Shown: piece by piece, positions 1 through 6,802 of the stretch | Position numbering within the stretch: position 1 is the first letter of the stretch | Layout: each line of letters begins with the position of its first letter | Assembly (NCBI GenBank): GCA_028658405.1 | Contig: JAKOGY010000019.1 | Span: forward strand, 1 to 37,959 | DNA from: Dolichospermum sp. ST_sed8 | Lineage (GTDB): Bacteria; Cyanobacteriota; Cyanobacteriia; Cyanobacteriales; Nostocaceae | Direction: 5' to 3' | Length of the DNA stretch: 37,959 nt | Position numbers and translations under genes: made by a program | The notes under the pieces: model-generated | Seen by the model: only the letters and a program-made list of their open reading frames with translations | The model's database searches: none | What the model was told of the DNA's origin: nothing

Positions 1-81
1 GAAAGAGGAATTGAACAAGGAATTGAAAGAGGAATTGAAAGAGGAATTGAACAAGGAATTGAAAGAGGAATTGAAAGAGAA
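1..81 (+). repeat. In-frame 12-bp tandem repeat encoding E-R/Q-G-I
   Basis: Six or more head-to-tail units of GAAAGAGGAATT, with some GAACAAGGAATT variants, run from the window start to about position 81 and keep the reading frame. Unit number in such repeats usually varies between strains, changing the length of the linker before DUF4351. Confidence 0.85.
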
Positions 82-246
82 AAAAAATTAATTCTCCGTC
101 AAATTAATAGAAAATTTGGCAACATTGGTGTGGAATTAGAAACCAGAATTAGAAGTTTAAATTTAGAAATAATTGAATCTTTAGGAGAAGAAATATTTGA
201 TTTAGATACTATAGACGATTTGCAAAAGTGGTTAGAAGATGTGTGA
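1..246 (+). CDS. C-terminal part of a DUF4351 / Rpn-type PD-(D/E)XK family protein (5' end outside window)
   Basis: Frame 1 is open from the first base to a TGA at 244-246, giving 81 residues with no start inside the window, so the gene is cut by the window edge. The first ~26 residues are a tetrapeptide repeat (ERGI/EQGI) encoded by near-identical 12-bp units. The rest (GNIGVELE, LNLEIIESLGE, DLDTIDDLQKWL) matches the usual layout of DUF4351, the C-terminal domain of cyanobacterial Rpn-family recombination-promoting nucleases / putative transposases. In those proteins a charged repeat linker separates the PD-(D/E)XK domain from DUF4351. The nuclease domain itself is not visible, so its activity cannot be judged. 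Confidence 0.75.
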   Translation, partial: ERGIEQGIERGIERGIEQGIERGIEREKKLILRQINRKFGNIGVELETRIRSLNLEIIESLGEEIFDLDTIDDLQKWLEDV

Positions 247-298
247 AAATTATTGACTAAACAACTTTTTATTACTTGAACAGTATACCCAATAAACA

Positions 299-336
299 TC
301 CTGTAAATCTTAAAATCCTGTAAATACTGATTCTGA
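299..336 (-). repeat. Dispersed repeat (TCAGAATCAG...TTTACAGGATTT type), copy 1
   Basis: The reverse complement of this 38-nt stretch matches 32423-32459 closely; both contain TTACAGGATTT followed by AAGATTT and CAG. It is a short intergenic dispersed repeat with no coding content, lying between the DUF4351 gene and the end of the CNNM gene. Confidence 0.5.
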
Positions 337-363
337 CAAAAAAAATTAATTTTTCACTTAACT

Positions 364-1710
364 CTAAGAATCTAAAACCCTAATTTGGATTTGGTGAAGA
401 CGTGGACCAAAAACCGATATAACAGTAAATTCAAGATTGTCATAATTAAATATTTCACCCTTATTCGGAATTTTTTGACATTGATAAAGCAAAAATCCCC
501 CCAAAGTTTGATATTCTCTAGTTAAGGGTAAATTAAGATGCAAGACTTGATTAACTTCTTCTAAATTAATTTGCGCTTGAATTAAAAACGTCTTTTGGTC
601 TACCATTTGAATTAGTAAATCATTGCTGCTGTCAAGTTCACCTGCATGACCAATAATCTCAGCAATAATATCTTGAATAGTTACCAGTCCTACAGTTCCC
701 CCAAATTCATTAACTACCATCACCATAGCGGGTTTCTCTTGCTGCATCATTGGCAAAAGTTCACTTAAAAGAGTTTGTTCTGGTACAAATCGGGGCGGAC
801 GCATCCACGGTTGAATTTCTGTCTCTGGGGTGATTTTTCCTAAAGCTAAAGGTGGTGCTAAATCTTGAAAATAAACTATTCCCCGAATATCATCTAACGA
901 TTCACCAATGATAGGATAGCGAGAGTGGCCAGTAGATGCTATTTCCTCAAGTAATGTATGAAAACTGGCGGTTATAGGGATACCAATAATACTAGTCCGA
1001 GGAATCATAATATCTTCAGCGGTAATATCCCCAAACTCAAAAACATTATTTAATAGTTCTCGTTCGGCATTTTCTAAACCTGAAGATTCCCGTTCTGTAG
1101 AGATAATTAATTGTAATTCTTCTGGTGTCACTGGCGGCCGCCAACTTTGACCAGTATATTCAACTCCAAACAATCGTAAGAGCCAGTGGGTTGATTGGTT
1201 AAGAACCCAGATAAAGGGACTGAAAAAACGGACTATTGATTTAACTGATGGACCCAAAAGCCTAGCTAGATGTTCTGAATACAACATTGCTACCGATTTT
1301 GGACACAATTCTCCTAAAACAATTTGTAGGTAAGCAATGGCAAAAAAGGCAATGGGGACTGATAAAGAATGAGCTAGTAAGTAATTCATTCTCAAAGGTA
1401 AAGGCCAGGAGTGCAGCCATTTTTCTACTAATACAGCAATTGTCCCTTCTCCAATCCAACCTAGTGCCAAACTAGAAAGGGTGATACCTAGTTGGGCTGT
1501 AGATAGTAGTCTATCAATACTACGTTGTAATGTTTCCACAGCGATCGCTCGAATATCCCCAGCTTGCACTAACTGTTGGATCCGAGTTCGTCGCACTGTC
1601 ACCATTGAAAACTCCGCCGTCACAAAAAAAGCATTGATAGCAATCAACACTAGCACGCTACACAATCGTAGTCCCGTATCTGTCCAACTTAAGGTAGAAA
1701 AAGCACTCAC
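364..1710 (-). CDS. Hemolysin-family membrane protein: CNNM (DUF21) + CBS pair + CorC/HlyC domain
   Basis: The 448-residue protein has the standard layout of the CNNM/CorC family. An N-terminal DUF21 membrane domain (residues ~8-200, with hydrophobic segments such as LCSVLVLIAINAFFV and PIAFFAIAYLQIVLGE) is followed by a CBS-domain pair (~220-345, including MIPRTSIIGIP and VVNEFGGTVGLVT). A small C-terminal CorC/HlyC domain (~365-445) closes the protein. Family members are implicated in Mg2+ or other cation efflux and in membrane homeostasis; haemolysis is a historical label. The start codon is GTG (1708-1710). It is a single gene with nothing close upstream in the same operon. Confidence 0.9.
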   Translation of the reverse strand: MSAFSTLSWTDTGLRLCSVLVLIAINAFFVTAEFSMVTVRRTRIQQLVQAGDIRAIAVETLQRSIDRLLSTAQLGITLSSLALGWIGEGTIAVLVEKWLHSWPLPLRMNYLLAHSLSVPIAFFAIAYLQIVLGELCPKSVAMLYSEHLARLLGPSVKSIVRFFSPFIWVLNQSTHWLLRLFGVEYTGQSWRPPVTPEELQLIISTERESSGLENAERELLNNVFEFGDITAEDIMIPRTSIIGIPITASFHTLLEEIASTGHSRYPIIGESLDDIRGIVYFQDLAPPLALGKITPETEIQPWMRPPRFVPEQTLLSELLPMMQQEKPAMVMVVNEFGGTVGLVTIQDIIAEIIGHAGELDSSNDLLIQMVDQKTFLIQAQINLEEVNQVLHLNLPLTREYQTLGGFLLYQCQKIPNKGEIFNYDNLEFTVISVFGPRLHQIQIRVLDS

Positions 1711-1764
1711 TGTCTAAGATAGTTTAGAATTTGATACCGGGAGAAGAAAATCCAGAAGCGAATC

Positions 1765-2460
1765 TTAATTACCTTTTTCTACAGGAATATCAGACAATTG
1801 TAACTTGAGTTTTTGAGCAGGATAATCAGTCAAAGACAGAGATATCTGTTTAACATCATCAAGTAAAGCGGTAGGAATGCTGATTGTACCTTTAAATTCC
1901 GCACCTTTTGCGGGAAGTTCTGCGGGTAAACCTTCTGTAATTGCGCTCAAAGTTCGGCCTTTATCGTCGGTAATATCTAAAAAGCTATAGAGAAACCGCA
2001 CAGAATCACTACCTTTATTCTGCATATTCACTTTTAGTAGTAAATCACCACCAGAATAGCGAATAGATTTTACAGACATAGTTACACCTTCACTTTCAGC
2101 AGTCACAGGAAATCCTGGTTGAGAAGTTTCTTCTACTACGGGTTTTTCCTTTGGCTGGGGCTTGGTAATTTTAATCTCTTCTTCTTCTGATTTGTCTGGT
2201 TTATTACCTTTGTTTTTGTCGTTAATTCGTGATTTCACGACTTTGAGAATATCTTCTTCTTTTAAAAAAGCTACACTTTCCTCCTGGGGGTTATTAGCCT
2301 TGCTGCTTTTAAATTTAGTTGCAGGACGACCATCTGGTGTAGTGACACCCTTAAGTGCCATACTTCCCAAGGTAAAGCCCAAAAAACCACTCGCAGAACC
2401 GGCTCCCAACATCAGAGTTAACAAAATTAAGGTTAGTAGTACAGTAGTATTTATTTTCAT
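1765..2460 (-). CDS. Hypothetical exported or membrane-anchored protein
   Basis: This 231-residue protein has an N-terminal hydrophobic helix (residues ~5-33; TVLLTLILLTLMLGAGSASG) that could be a signal peptide or an anchor. Next comes a very charged linker (~50-120, rich in K, E and P, e.g. DKSEEEEIKITKPQPKEKP). The C-terminal beta-rich domain (~125-225) contains GDLLLKVNMQNKGSDSVRFLYSFLDITDD, quoted here only as the region's character; the alternation and NKGSDSVRFLY segment resemble DUF4352/immunoglobulin-like extracellular domains. I infer an envelope protein with an Ig-like C-terminal domain and do not recognise a specific family. ATG at 2458-2460. Confidence 0.7.
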   Translation of the reverse strand: MKINTTVLLTLILLTLMLGAGSASGFLGFTLGSMALKGVTTPDGRPATKFKSSKANNPQEESVAFLKEEDILKVVKSRINDKNKGNKPDKSEEEEIKITKPQPKEKPVVEETSQPGFPVTAESEGVTMSVKSIRYSGGDLLLKVNMQNKGSDSVRFLYSFLDITDDKGRTLSAITEGLPAELPAKGAEFKGTISIPTALLDDVKQISLSLTDYPAQKLKLQLSDIPVEKGN

Positions 2461-3047
2461 AAGACCTCGCGGTATGTGGGAAACTCAGTGGCTTTAGCTC
2501 TGAGAGGGAAGCAACACGAGTGAATTTATTCACTGTGGTATTTAAATGCTGATTTTTGAATGGATATAATCCCAGGAATCAGCAAACCCGTTTAAGTCCC
2601 CTCGCCCAACTAATCCAAAATGTCTTGTATGCATACCAACGACTGATAGCGGAGCGTGGCGTAAGCCATACAAACAGCCTTGCAGATAATCCAAACTGGG
2701 GAAGTATTTGGAAGTGCGGATCAGGATTAGTCTCAGTGAGCTAGTCGCTGCTTACGTTGCAAAGTTTGTTCTTTGCAAGCTCAATCCCTAAAGGGATTGA
2801 GTCAGTGACTAGGAAATAGAAATTTAGATTTAGTTACTATATATGCTACTAGGGATTTTTGAATTTGGCCTTGTTAATCCTAGCAAAATTTGCCACTCAT
2901 ACCCGTGATAGGAAATAAAAATCTGGAAATGTTCTGAATAATTGTTTACAGGTTGCCAAATTATGGTACGATAGTGTACTGTAGTTGAAGTGAAGTCATC
3001 AATCAATGACTAAACTGAAAATACAAGGTTAAAATCCAAGTATATAA
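2461..3047. other. 587-nt intergenic region with cyanobacterial repeat and hairpins
   Basis: No convincing gene is visible; the short open frame at 2556-2744 has no start context and crosses a repeat. It holds a GCGTGGCGTAAGCCATA-type interspersed repeat (about 2648-2672). Two adjacent hairpins follow: TTGCAAAG/CTTTGCAA at about 2756-2778 and CTCAATCCC/GGGATTGAG at 2780-2801. The second is followed by TCAGTGAC. The pair of hairpins followed by a GTCA/GTGAC end recalls the right ends of IS200/IS605 elements, but the evidence is weak. Confidence 0.5.
2945..2972 (+). promoter_or_regulatory. Possible sigma-70 promoter upstream of the tRNA
   Basis: TTTACA (2945-2950) and TACGAT (2967-2972) are separated by 16 nt and lie about 75 nt before the mature tRNA 5' end. 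The boxes and spacing fit a housekeeping promoter, but with this AT content the match could be chance. Confidence 0.25.
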
Positions 3048-3120
3048 GCGCCTTTGGCCGATTGGGGAGGCAACGAACTCATAATTCGTCTTTAGGCTGG
3101 TTCGATTCCAGCAGGGCGCA
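3048..3120 (+). tRNA. tRNA with CAT anticodon, probably elongator tRNA-Met
   Basis: A full cloverleaf can be drawn. The acceptor GCGCCTT pairs with AGGGCGC (one T-G pair), the D stem is GCC/GGC, and the anticodon stem ACGAA/TTCGT encloses the loop CTCATAA with anticodon CAT at 3080-3082. The T arm is GCTGG-TTCGATT-CCAGC and the discriminator is A. CCA is not encoded. Position 1 pairs normally with 72, so this is not an initiator tRNA, which has a 1-72 mismatch. The alternative is tRNA-Ile2, whose CAT is modified to lysidine; elongator Met is preferred but not proven. Confidence 0.88.
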
Positions 3121-3132
3121 CTTGACAAAATT

Positions 3133-3903
3133 CTAGCTATGATCACGCTTTTCAGGTTTTTGCCTATTAATTGCCCATTCTACCTGCCGTAAAATCCCTC
3201 GTAACATTCCCACTTCATCAGTTTGTAAATAAGCCCGATTATACAGGTGGCGAAACTTTTCCATGCGACTAGCTGCGGTATGGGGATAAAGATAACCAAT
3301 GGAAAGCAATAGAGATTCCAATTGTTGATAATAAGCTTCCATAGCATCTAAAGGAGCAACTTCTGAAGCAGGTATATTTTTATCTATAAATAAGTCCGTA
3401 GATTGTGACAATTCATAACAACAAATAGAAACCGCAGTAGCTAAATTCAAAGATGGATATTCTGGATTAGTGGGAATAAAAACTAATTTGTGGGCATAAT
3501 TTAATTCTTCATTGGTTAATCCTCTATCTTCCCGTCCAAAAATTAAAGCTACGGGCTTTTGGGTTTCTGCTAATAACCAGGGTAAAGCCATGCGGGGTGT
3601 TTCTAGGGGTTTTTGTCCACTGTATTCACGGCCAAAGGTAGCAATGGCCCGGACACACCCCTGCAATGCTTCTGGTAATGTGTTTACTATGACCGCAGAT
3701 TCTAAAATGTCTTTGCCATGAACTGCCATTTTTATAGCATCAGAAGATGAGCGATCGCATTGAGGATTGACTAATATTAATTTAGATAAGCCAAAATTTT
3801 TCATAACTCTGGCCACTGAACCGACATTCAATGGACCGGCTGGTTCTACTAATACGATAATTACGTTGTTGTAACTGGTTTTTATATTAATATTTTCTGT
3901 CAT
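3133..3903 (-). CDS. trmJ: TrmJ-type tRNA/rRNA 2'-O-methyltransferase (SPOUT family)
   Basis: The 256-residue SPOUT (TrmH-family group 1) methyltransferase uses SAM to methylate the 2'-OH of ribose. TrmJ acts on position 32 of tRNA. Visible family signatures are NVGSVARVMKNFG (residues 26-38, the RNA and fold motif), FGREDRGL (122-129) and IPTNPEYPSLNLA (143-155), which form the knotted SAM site. The C-terminal ~85 residues are a helical extension of the TrmJ type. The start is ATG at 3901-3903. The gene converges on the tRNA gene 13 nt away. Assignment within the TrmH/TrmJ family rests on the motif wording and is less sure than the family itself. Confidence 0.85.
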   Translation of the reverse strand: MTENINIKTSYNNVIIVLVEPAGPLNVGSVARVMKNFGLSKLILVNPQCDRSSSDAIKMAVHGKDILESAVIVNTLPEALQGCVRAIATFGREYSGQKPLETPRMALPWLLAETQKPVALIFGREDRGLTNEELNYAHKLVFIPTNPEYPSLNLATAVSICCYELSQSTDLFIDKNIPASEVAPLDAMEAYYQQLESLLLSIGYLYPHTAASRMEKFRHLYNRAYLQTDEVGMLRGILRQVEWAINRQKPEKRDHS

Positions 3904-3914
3904 TGAAGGAGTCT

Positions 3915-4080
3915 TTAAACTACAGTTATCCGTGCATTATGGTTAGATTTAGGTTTTACTCTAATTTCCACATCAATTTCAAAAGCATTGAGAAATTTAA
4001 ACATTTTTTCTAGAGAAAAACCTGTGAGTCTTCCTCTCATTAAAGCAGAAACTTTTGGTTGATCAATTCCTATGGCAAGG
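3915..4080 (-). pseudogene. 3' remnant of an HTH (HigA/HTH_37-like) antitoxin gene
   Basis: Reading the minus strand from about 4079 to TAA at 3915-3917 gives ~54 codons beginning LAIGIDQPKVSALMRGRL, then GFSLEKMFKFLNAFEIDVEI and RVKPK. This is the C-terminal half of the HTH_37/XRE-type antitoxin found next to HigB/Gp49-like toxins: the recognition helix (QPKVSALMRG) and the tail are intact, the N-terminal half is missing. The 5' side runs into the end of the HNH gene, whose stop at 4070-4072 lies within this remnant in another frame. No toxin gene lies beside it. It looks like the trace of a deletion or insertion at the edge of the island. Confidence 0.6.
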
Positions 4081-4471
4081 ATAACTTCTCTCTTTCAGCT
4101 AGTCTTTCTTCATTATTTATTTGTAACAACTTGACTGTTGTACGTCCTTCAGCAGTTAAACCAACCAGAAGCAGTTCTGAAAACGTAAAATGAAAAGCCC
4201 ATGCTTGAAGACGGGGGTTGAATAGAAAGCTAAAATCTCCAGTTTTTGGGTCGAATGAACCTAAATCACTACCTTTATAGCGGTTACAACGCCAACAGGT
4301 GAGAGCTAAATTATCAGCATTTGTTTCACCACCATGCTTTTGGGCTATAACGTGGTCAATTTCATGGGAAAAGAAGGCAATTCCTGCGGGTAATAAACAA
4401 TATTCACATTTATAGTTTGACCGTTCTTCTACTAAGCGACGAAGTGCAGCCGGAATGTAGGATGTACTCAC
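4070..4471 (-). CDS. HNH endonuclease family protein
   Basis: The 133-residue protein has a clear HNH zinc-finger nuclease core: CEYC at 22-25, the catalytic HEIDHV at 36-41 and CWRCNRYKG at 59-67. The two CxxC pairs bind structural zinc and H36/H40 lie in the metal-dependent nuclease centre. Stand-alone HNH proteins of this size are common in cyanobacteria. Its ATG (4469-4471) overlaps the stop of the upstream gene (4468-4470) in an ATGA arrangement, so the two are translationally coupled in an operon with the DUF2281 gene. That company suggests a small toxin-antitoxin-like or restriction-type unit, but no specific system is recognised. Confidence 0.85.
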   Translation of the reverse strand: MSTSYIPAALRRLVEERSNYKCEYCLLPAGIAFFSHEIDHVIAQKHGGETNADNLALTCWRCNRYKGSDLGSFDPKTGDFSFLFNPRLQAWAFHFTFSELLLVGLTAEGRTTVKLLQINNEERLAEREKLSLP

Positions 4472-4818
4472 AGTTTACTAGTTAAATAAGATAAATTACC
4501 AGCTTTAATCATCACAATTAAATGTTCGATACGTTCATATTCATCTAGTTCTTTTAACTCTCTGGGGTTAATATCACCTGCTTTATTATGTGCTAGTAAA
4601 GTACGTAACCTGTCTTGCATTTCCGGTGTGGGTTTAAATTCAGCAATTTGTTGAGGAGTGGGGTTACTGGCAAGAAAATTAAGAATATATTGGTAAACTT
4701 GTGTTGGTATTGCTGGTTGTTGGAGACTCAAAGCCAGTAGTTCTGGTAGGCGTTCATTACCTATTTGTGCTATTTGTTGAGATAATTCTTCTGATACTTC
4801 TAGGGTAATTTTTGGCAT
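4468..4818 (-). CDS. Hypothetical protein, antitoxin-like, coupled to HNH nuclease
   Basis: The 116-residue protein starts at the ATG at 4816-4818 (MPKITLEVSEEL); the open frame extends 4 codons further to a TTG, but the ATG start gives the usual beginning. The N-terminus is a short beta strand followed by helices (EELSQQIAQIGNERLPELL), reminiscent of ribbon-helix-helix-like antitoxins. The C-terminal half is helical and charged (RELKELDEYERIEHLIVMIKAG). Such genes precede HNH or nuclease genes in many cyanobacteria. It overlaps the HNH gene by 4 nt. It could be the regulatory or antidote partner of the nuclease; this is inference from position and size only. Confidence 0.6.
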   Translation of the reverse strand: MPKITLEVSEELSQQIAQIGNERLPELLALSLQQPAIPTQVYQYILNFLASNPTPQQIAEFKPTPEMQDRLRTLLAHNKAGDINPRELKELDEYERIEHLIVMIKAGNLSYLTSKL

Positions 4819-4836
4819 ATATTTTTCCAAAGTGGA

Positions 4837-5049
4837 TTATTTTCTATCTTGTAATTGTTCTATTGCTTCACTCATTAGCTGTAAGTCTTCTTTGGGGATT
4901 GAACCTGCAAAACGCAGTAATTTTTTACCGGGAACACCTTTGATTTTTGAATTTGTCAAATTACGGGCAAATTCCAGGACTTGATATTGCAAGTCTTGAG
5001 GCATGATTTTTAATTGTTCAATAACTTGGTCAGTAATAGATGTAGTCAT
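4837..5049 (-). CDS. DUF2281 family small protein (antitoxin-like)
   Basis: The 70-residue protein begins MTTSITDQVIEQLKIMPQDLQYQVLEFA, a wording typical of DUF2281, a family of small cyanobacterial proteins often found as antitoxins or orphan partners of PIN or RelE toxins. The C-terminus (LLRFAGSIPKEDLQLMSEAIEQL) also fits the family. The start is ATG at 5047-5049. It lies 18 nt upstream of the next gene's ATG and is the first gene of a three-gene operon ending in the HNH nuclease. No toxin of the usual DUF2281 partner families is present. Confidence 0.75.
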   Translation of the reverse strand: MTTSITDQVIEQLKIMPQDLQYQVLEFARNLTNSKIKGVPGKKLLRFAGSIPKEDLQLMSEAIEQLQDRK

Positions 5050-5483
5050 AATATTTTTTTCCTAGGATTGTTAAATACTATGTTATTGGAAAATCAAATT
5101 CAGTCAAGGGTAGACCTTGCTACCACGATCTGAAAAAGTCAGACCTCTTGACTGCAATTGTATTATAACTATTTTCTAATCTTCTATTTCTATAGAATAG
5201 GTGAGAGTTAGCAATATTTATCCTATTTTTATATAAAAAACCTATACGTACTATCTTAAAAAGAAAGTATTGTTTTGATAATAATTCAACAATTAGTAGC
5301 ATTTATAAAATCATCATAATTAAACCCTATATCATAGTATGTTTGTTTTAATATGGCTAAGTGTAAACAATTAAGTAAATTCTTGTGAACTTTTGTAAAA
5401 AAAACTACAATTGCCTCAATCCTTGAAAATTCATTGTTTAATACTGAAAATGGAAAAAATTGACTAAACAAAGGTGCTTGGTT
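5050..5483. other. 434-nt AT-rich divergent intergenic region
   Basis: This region separates the leftward DUF2281 operon from the rightward GTPase gene and must hold promoters for both. Short open frames on the minus strand (5120-5302, 5286-5471) are low-complexity with no family resemblance and are not called. I see no clear operator or strong hairpin. Confidence 0.5.
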
Positions 5484-6650
5484 ATGGCTATTAACATCGT
5501 GGCTTTAGGTGGGAGTGGAGCAGGAAAAAGTCTTTATTTAGCTAGTTTATATAGAAAACTAATGAATTCATTAATAATAGATGACCTAAACGAAGAGAAA
5601 AAACTTAATAAGATTTGTCAGGACGTATTAACTACAACTGAAGGGGAAGTTACGACTATAGGAACATCAGCCTTTAAGGAATGGAAATTTAAATGGCAGT
5701 TAGCAACTAAATCGGGGAAATACAATGTTGGATCTTTTACCTATCTAGATTATGGTGGTGGTAAGATTACTGAGATTAAAGAAACATCGAAAAAAGAAGG
5801 AAAAACATCAGAACAAGAAAAAAAGCTTGAGAAAGAAATAGAAAAAGCCCATATAGTTGTTATCTTTTTAGATGGTGTAAAACTGATTGACTTAATGCGC
5901 CAGAAGGTAGGAAGAGAAGAATTGTCAACCACTTCAGTCAATCAAATTAATTTTTGGTACCAAGAACTGTTTAATAGTATAGCGTGTCTTAAAAGAAATG
6001 ATTGCCCTATTCATTTTGTAATTACAAAATGGGATGCCTTGGTTTTCAAAGGATTTGAAGATTTAAGAGCTATAGAAAATACATTGACAAAAGACTTGCC
6101 TGCATTGAAAGAGTTGATAGATATCCGTAAAGAATTACAATCACAACCAATTAGATGGATACCTATAAGTTCATTAGGAATGAATATTGCAGAACCAATA
6201 TATGATAGTGAAGGTACATACAAGAAAATGGGATTAAAAAAAATAGATGGTTGTTATGCAAATACAATTGACCCAATGGATGTAGACATTGTCTTATCAT
6301 ACGCAATGATAGATACATTGAAATCTAAATTAAAAGATTTGGAAAAAGTGGGTATTGTTTCCAAGATAGTTGCTGGTGTCGGGGTAGATTTCATTTTGGA
6401 TGCGTTACCCTTTCCATTTAACTTGGTTAGTAAATATGCAAAACCAATATTTGAAGCCATATATGATTGTGAACAAGTAGGAAAAAAAGTACAAGATAAA
6501 ATAAACATGGAAAATATTAAAAATAGAAAGGATGCTCTCGTGTACATGATATCTGAACATCAGCAGAAGATTAAAAAATTTGAGAAGAAATTTGAGGAGG
6601 AAATTCCGCCAACAGTTCAGGATGAATTCGTAAGTAGTCCTCAATCATAG
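5484..6650 (+). CDS. P-loop GTPase-like protein of unknown function
   Basis: The 388-residue protein starts at ATG 5484 with AAAGG about 11 nt upstream; the frame also opens at a TTG at 5460, which is less likely. GTPase motifs are in order: P-loop GGSGAGKS (9-16), a G3-like DYGGG (89-93) after a strand, TKWD (181-184) as a variant of NKxD, and ISS (G5-like) near 208. A Lys/Glu-rich segment (~98-121) sits between G3 and the next strand. The C-terminal third has a hydrophobic stretch (IVSKIVAGVGVDFILDALPFPF) that may contact membrane. I do not recognise a named family; the layout fits TRAFAC-class GTPases found in bacterial conflict or signalling cassettes. The next gene encodes a membrane protein, so the pair probably works together. 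Confidence 0.7.
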   Translation: MAINIVALGGSGAGKSLYLASLYRKLMNSLIIDDLNEEKKLNKICQDVLTTTEGEVTTIGTSAFKEWKFKWQLATKSGKYNVGSFTYLDYGGGKITEIKETSKKEGKTSEQEKKLEKEIEKAHIVVIFLDGVKLIDLMRQKVGREELSTTSVNQINFWYQELFNSIACLKRNDCPIHFVITKWDALVFKGFEDLRAIENTLTKDLPALKELIDIRKELQSQPIRWIPISSLGMNIAEPIYDSEGTYKKMGLKKIDGCYANTIDPMDVDIVLSYAMIDTLKSKLKDLEKVGIVSKIVAGVGVDFILDALPFPFNLVSKYAKPIFEAIYDCEQVGKKVQDKINMENIKNRKDALVYMISEHQQKIKKFEKKFEEEIPPTVQDEFVSSPQS

Positions 6651-6666
6651 TAAACCTTCACACCTA

Positions 6667-6731
6667 GATACCCGACTTCTAAAAATTAATTCATAATTTA
6701 TTAAGATGATCAAAAGAAGTCGAGTATTTTA
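6667..6731 (+). terminator. Hairpin after the GTPase gene, member of a GATACCCGACTTCT repeat family
   Basis: GATACCCGACTTCT (6667-6680) pairs with AGAAGTCGAGTAT (6715-6727), which runs into TTTTA. The 34-nt loop is long for a terminator, and the same stem sequence recurs at 29668-29697 and 33734-33766, so it is a dispersed palindrome that may also act as a terminator. Confidence 0.4.
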
Positions 6732-6802
6732 TCGTCCGATTTATCAATAATTTAATTTTGGACTATAATAAAGATATCAATAGTGATTAGGCAAATAATA
6801 CA

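Noticed and set aside
2556-2744. 62-codon open frame on the plus strand
   Set aside because: It crosses an interspersed GCGTGGCGTAAGCC repeat, has no clear ribosome site and no family resemblance.
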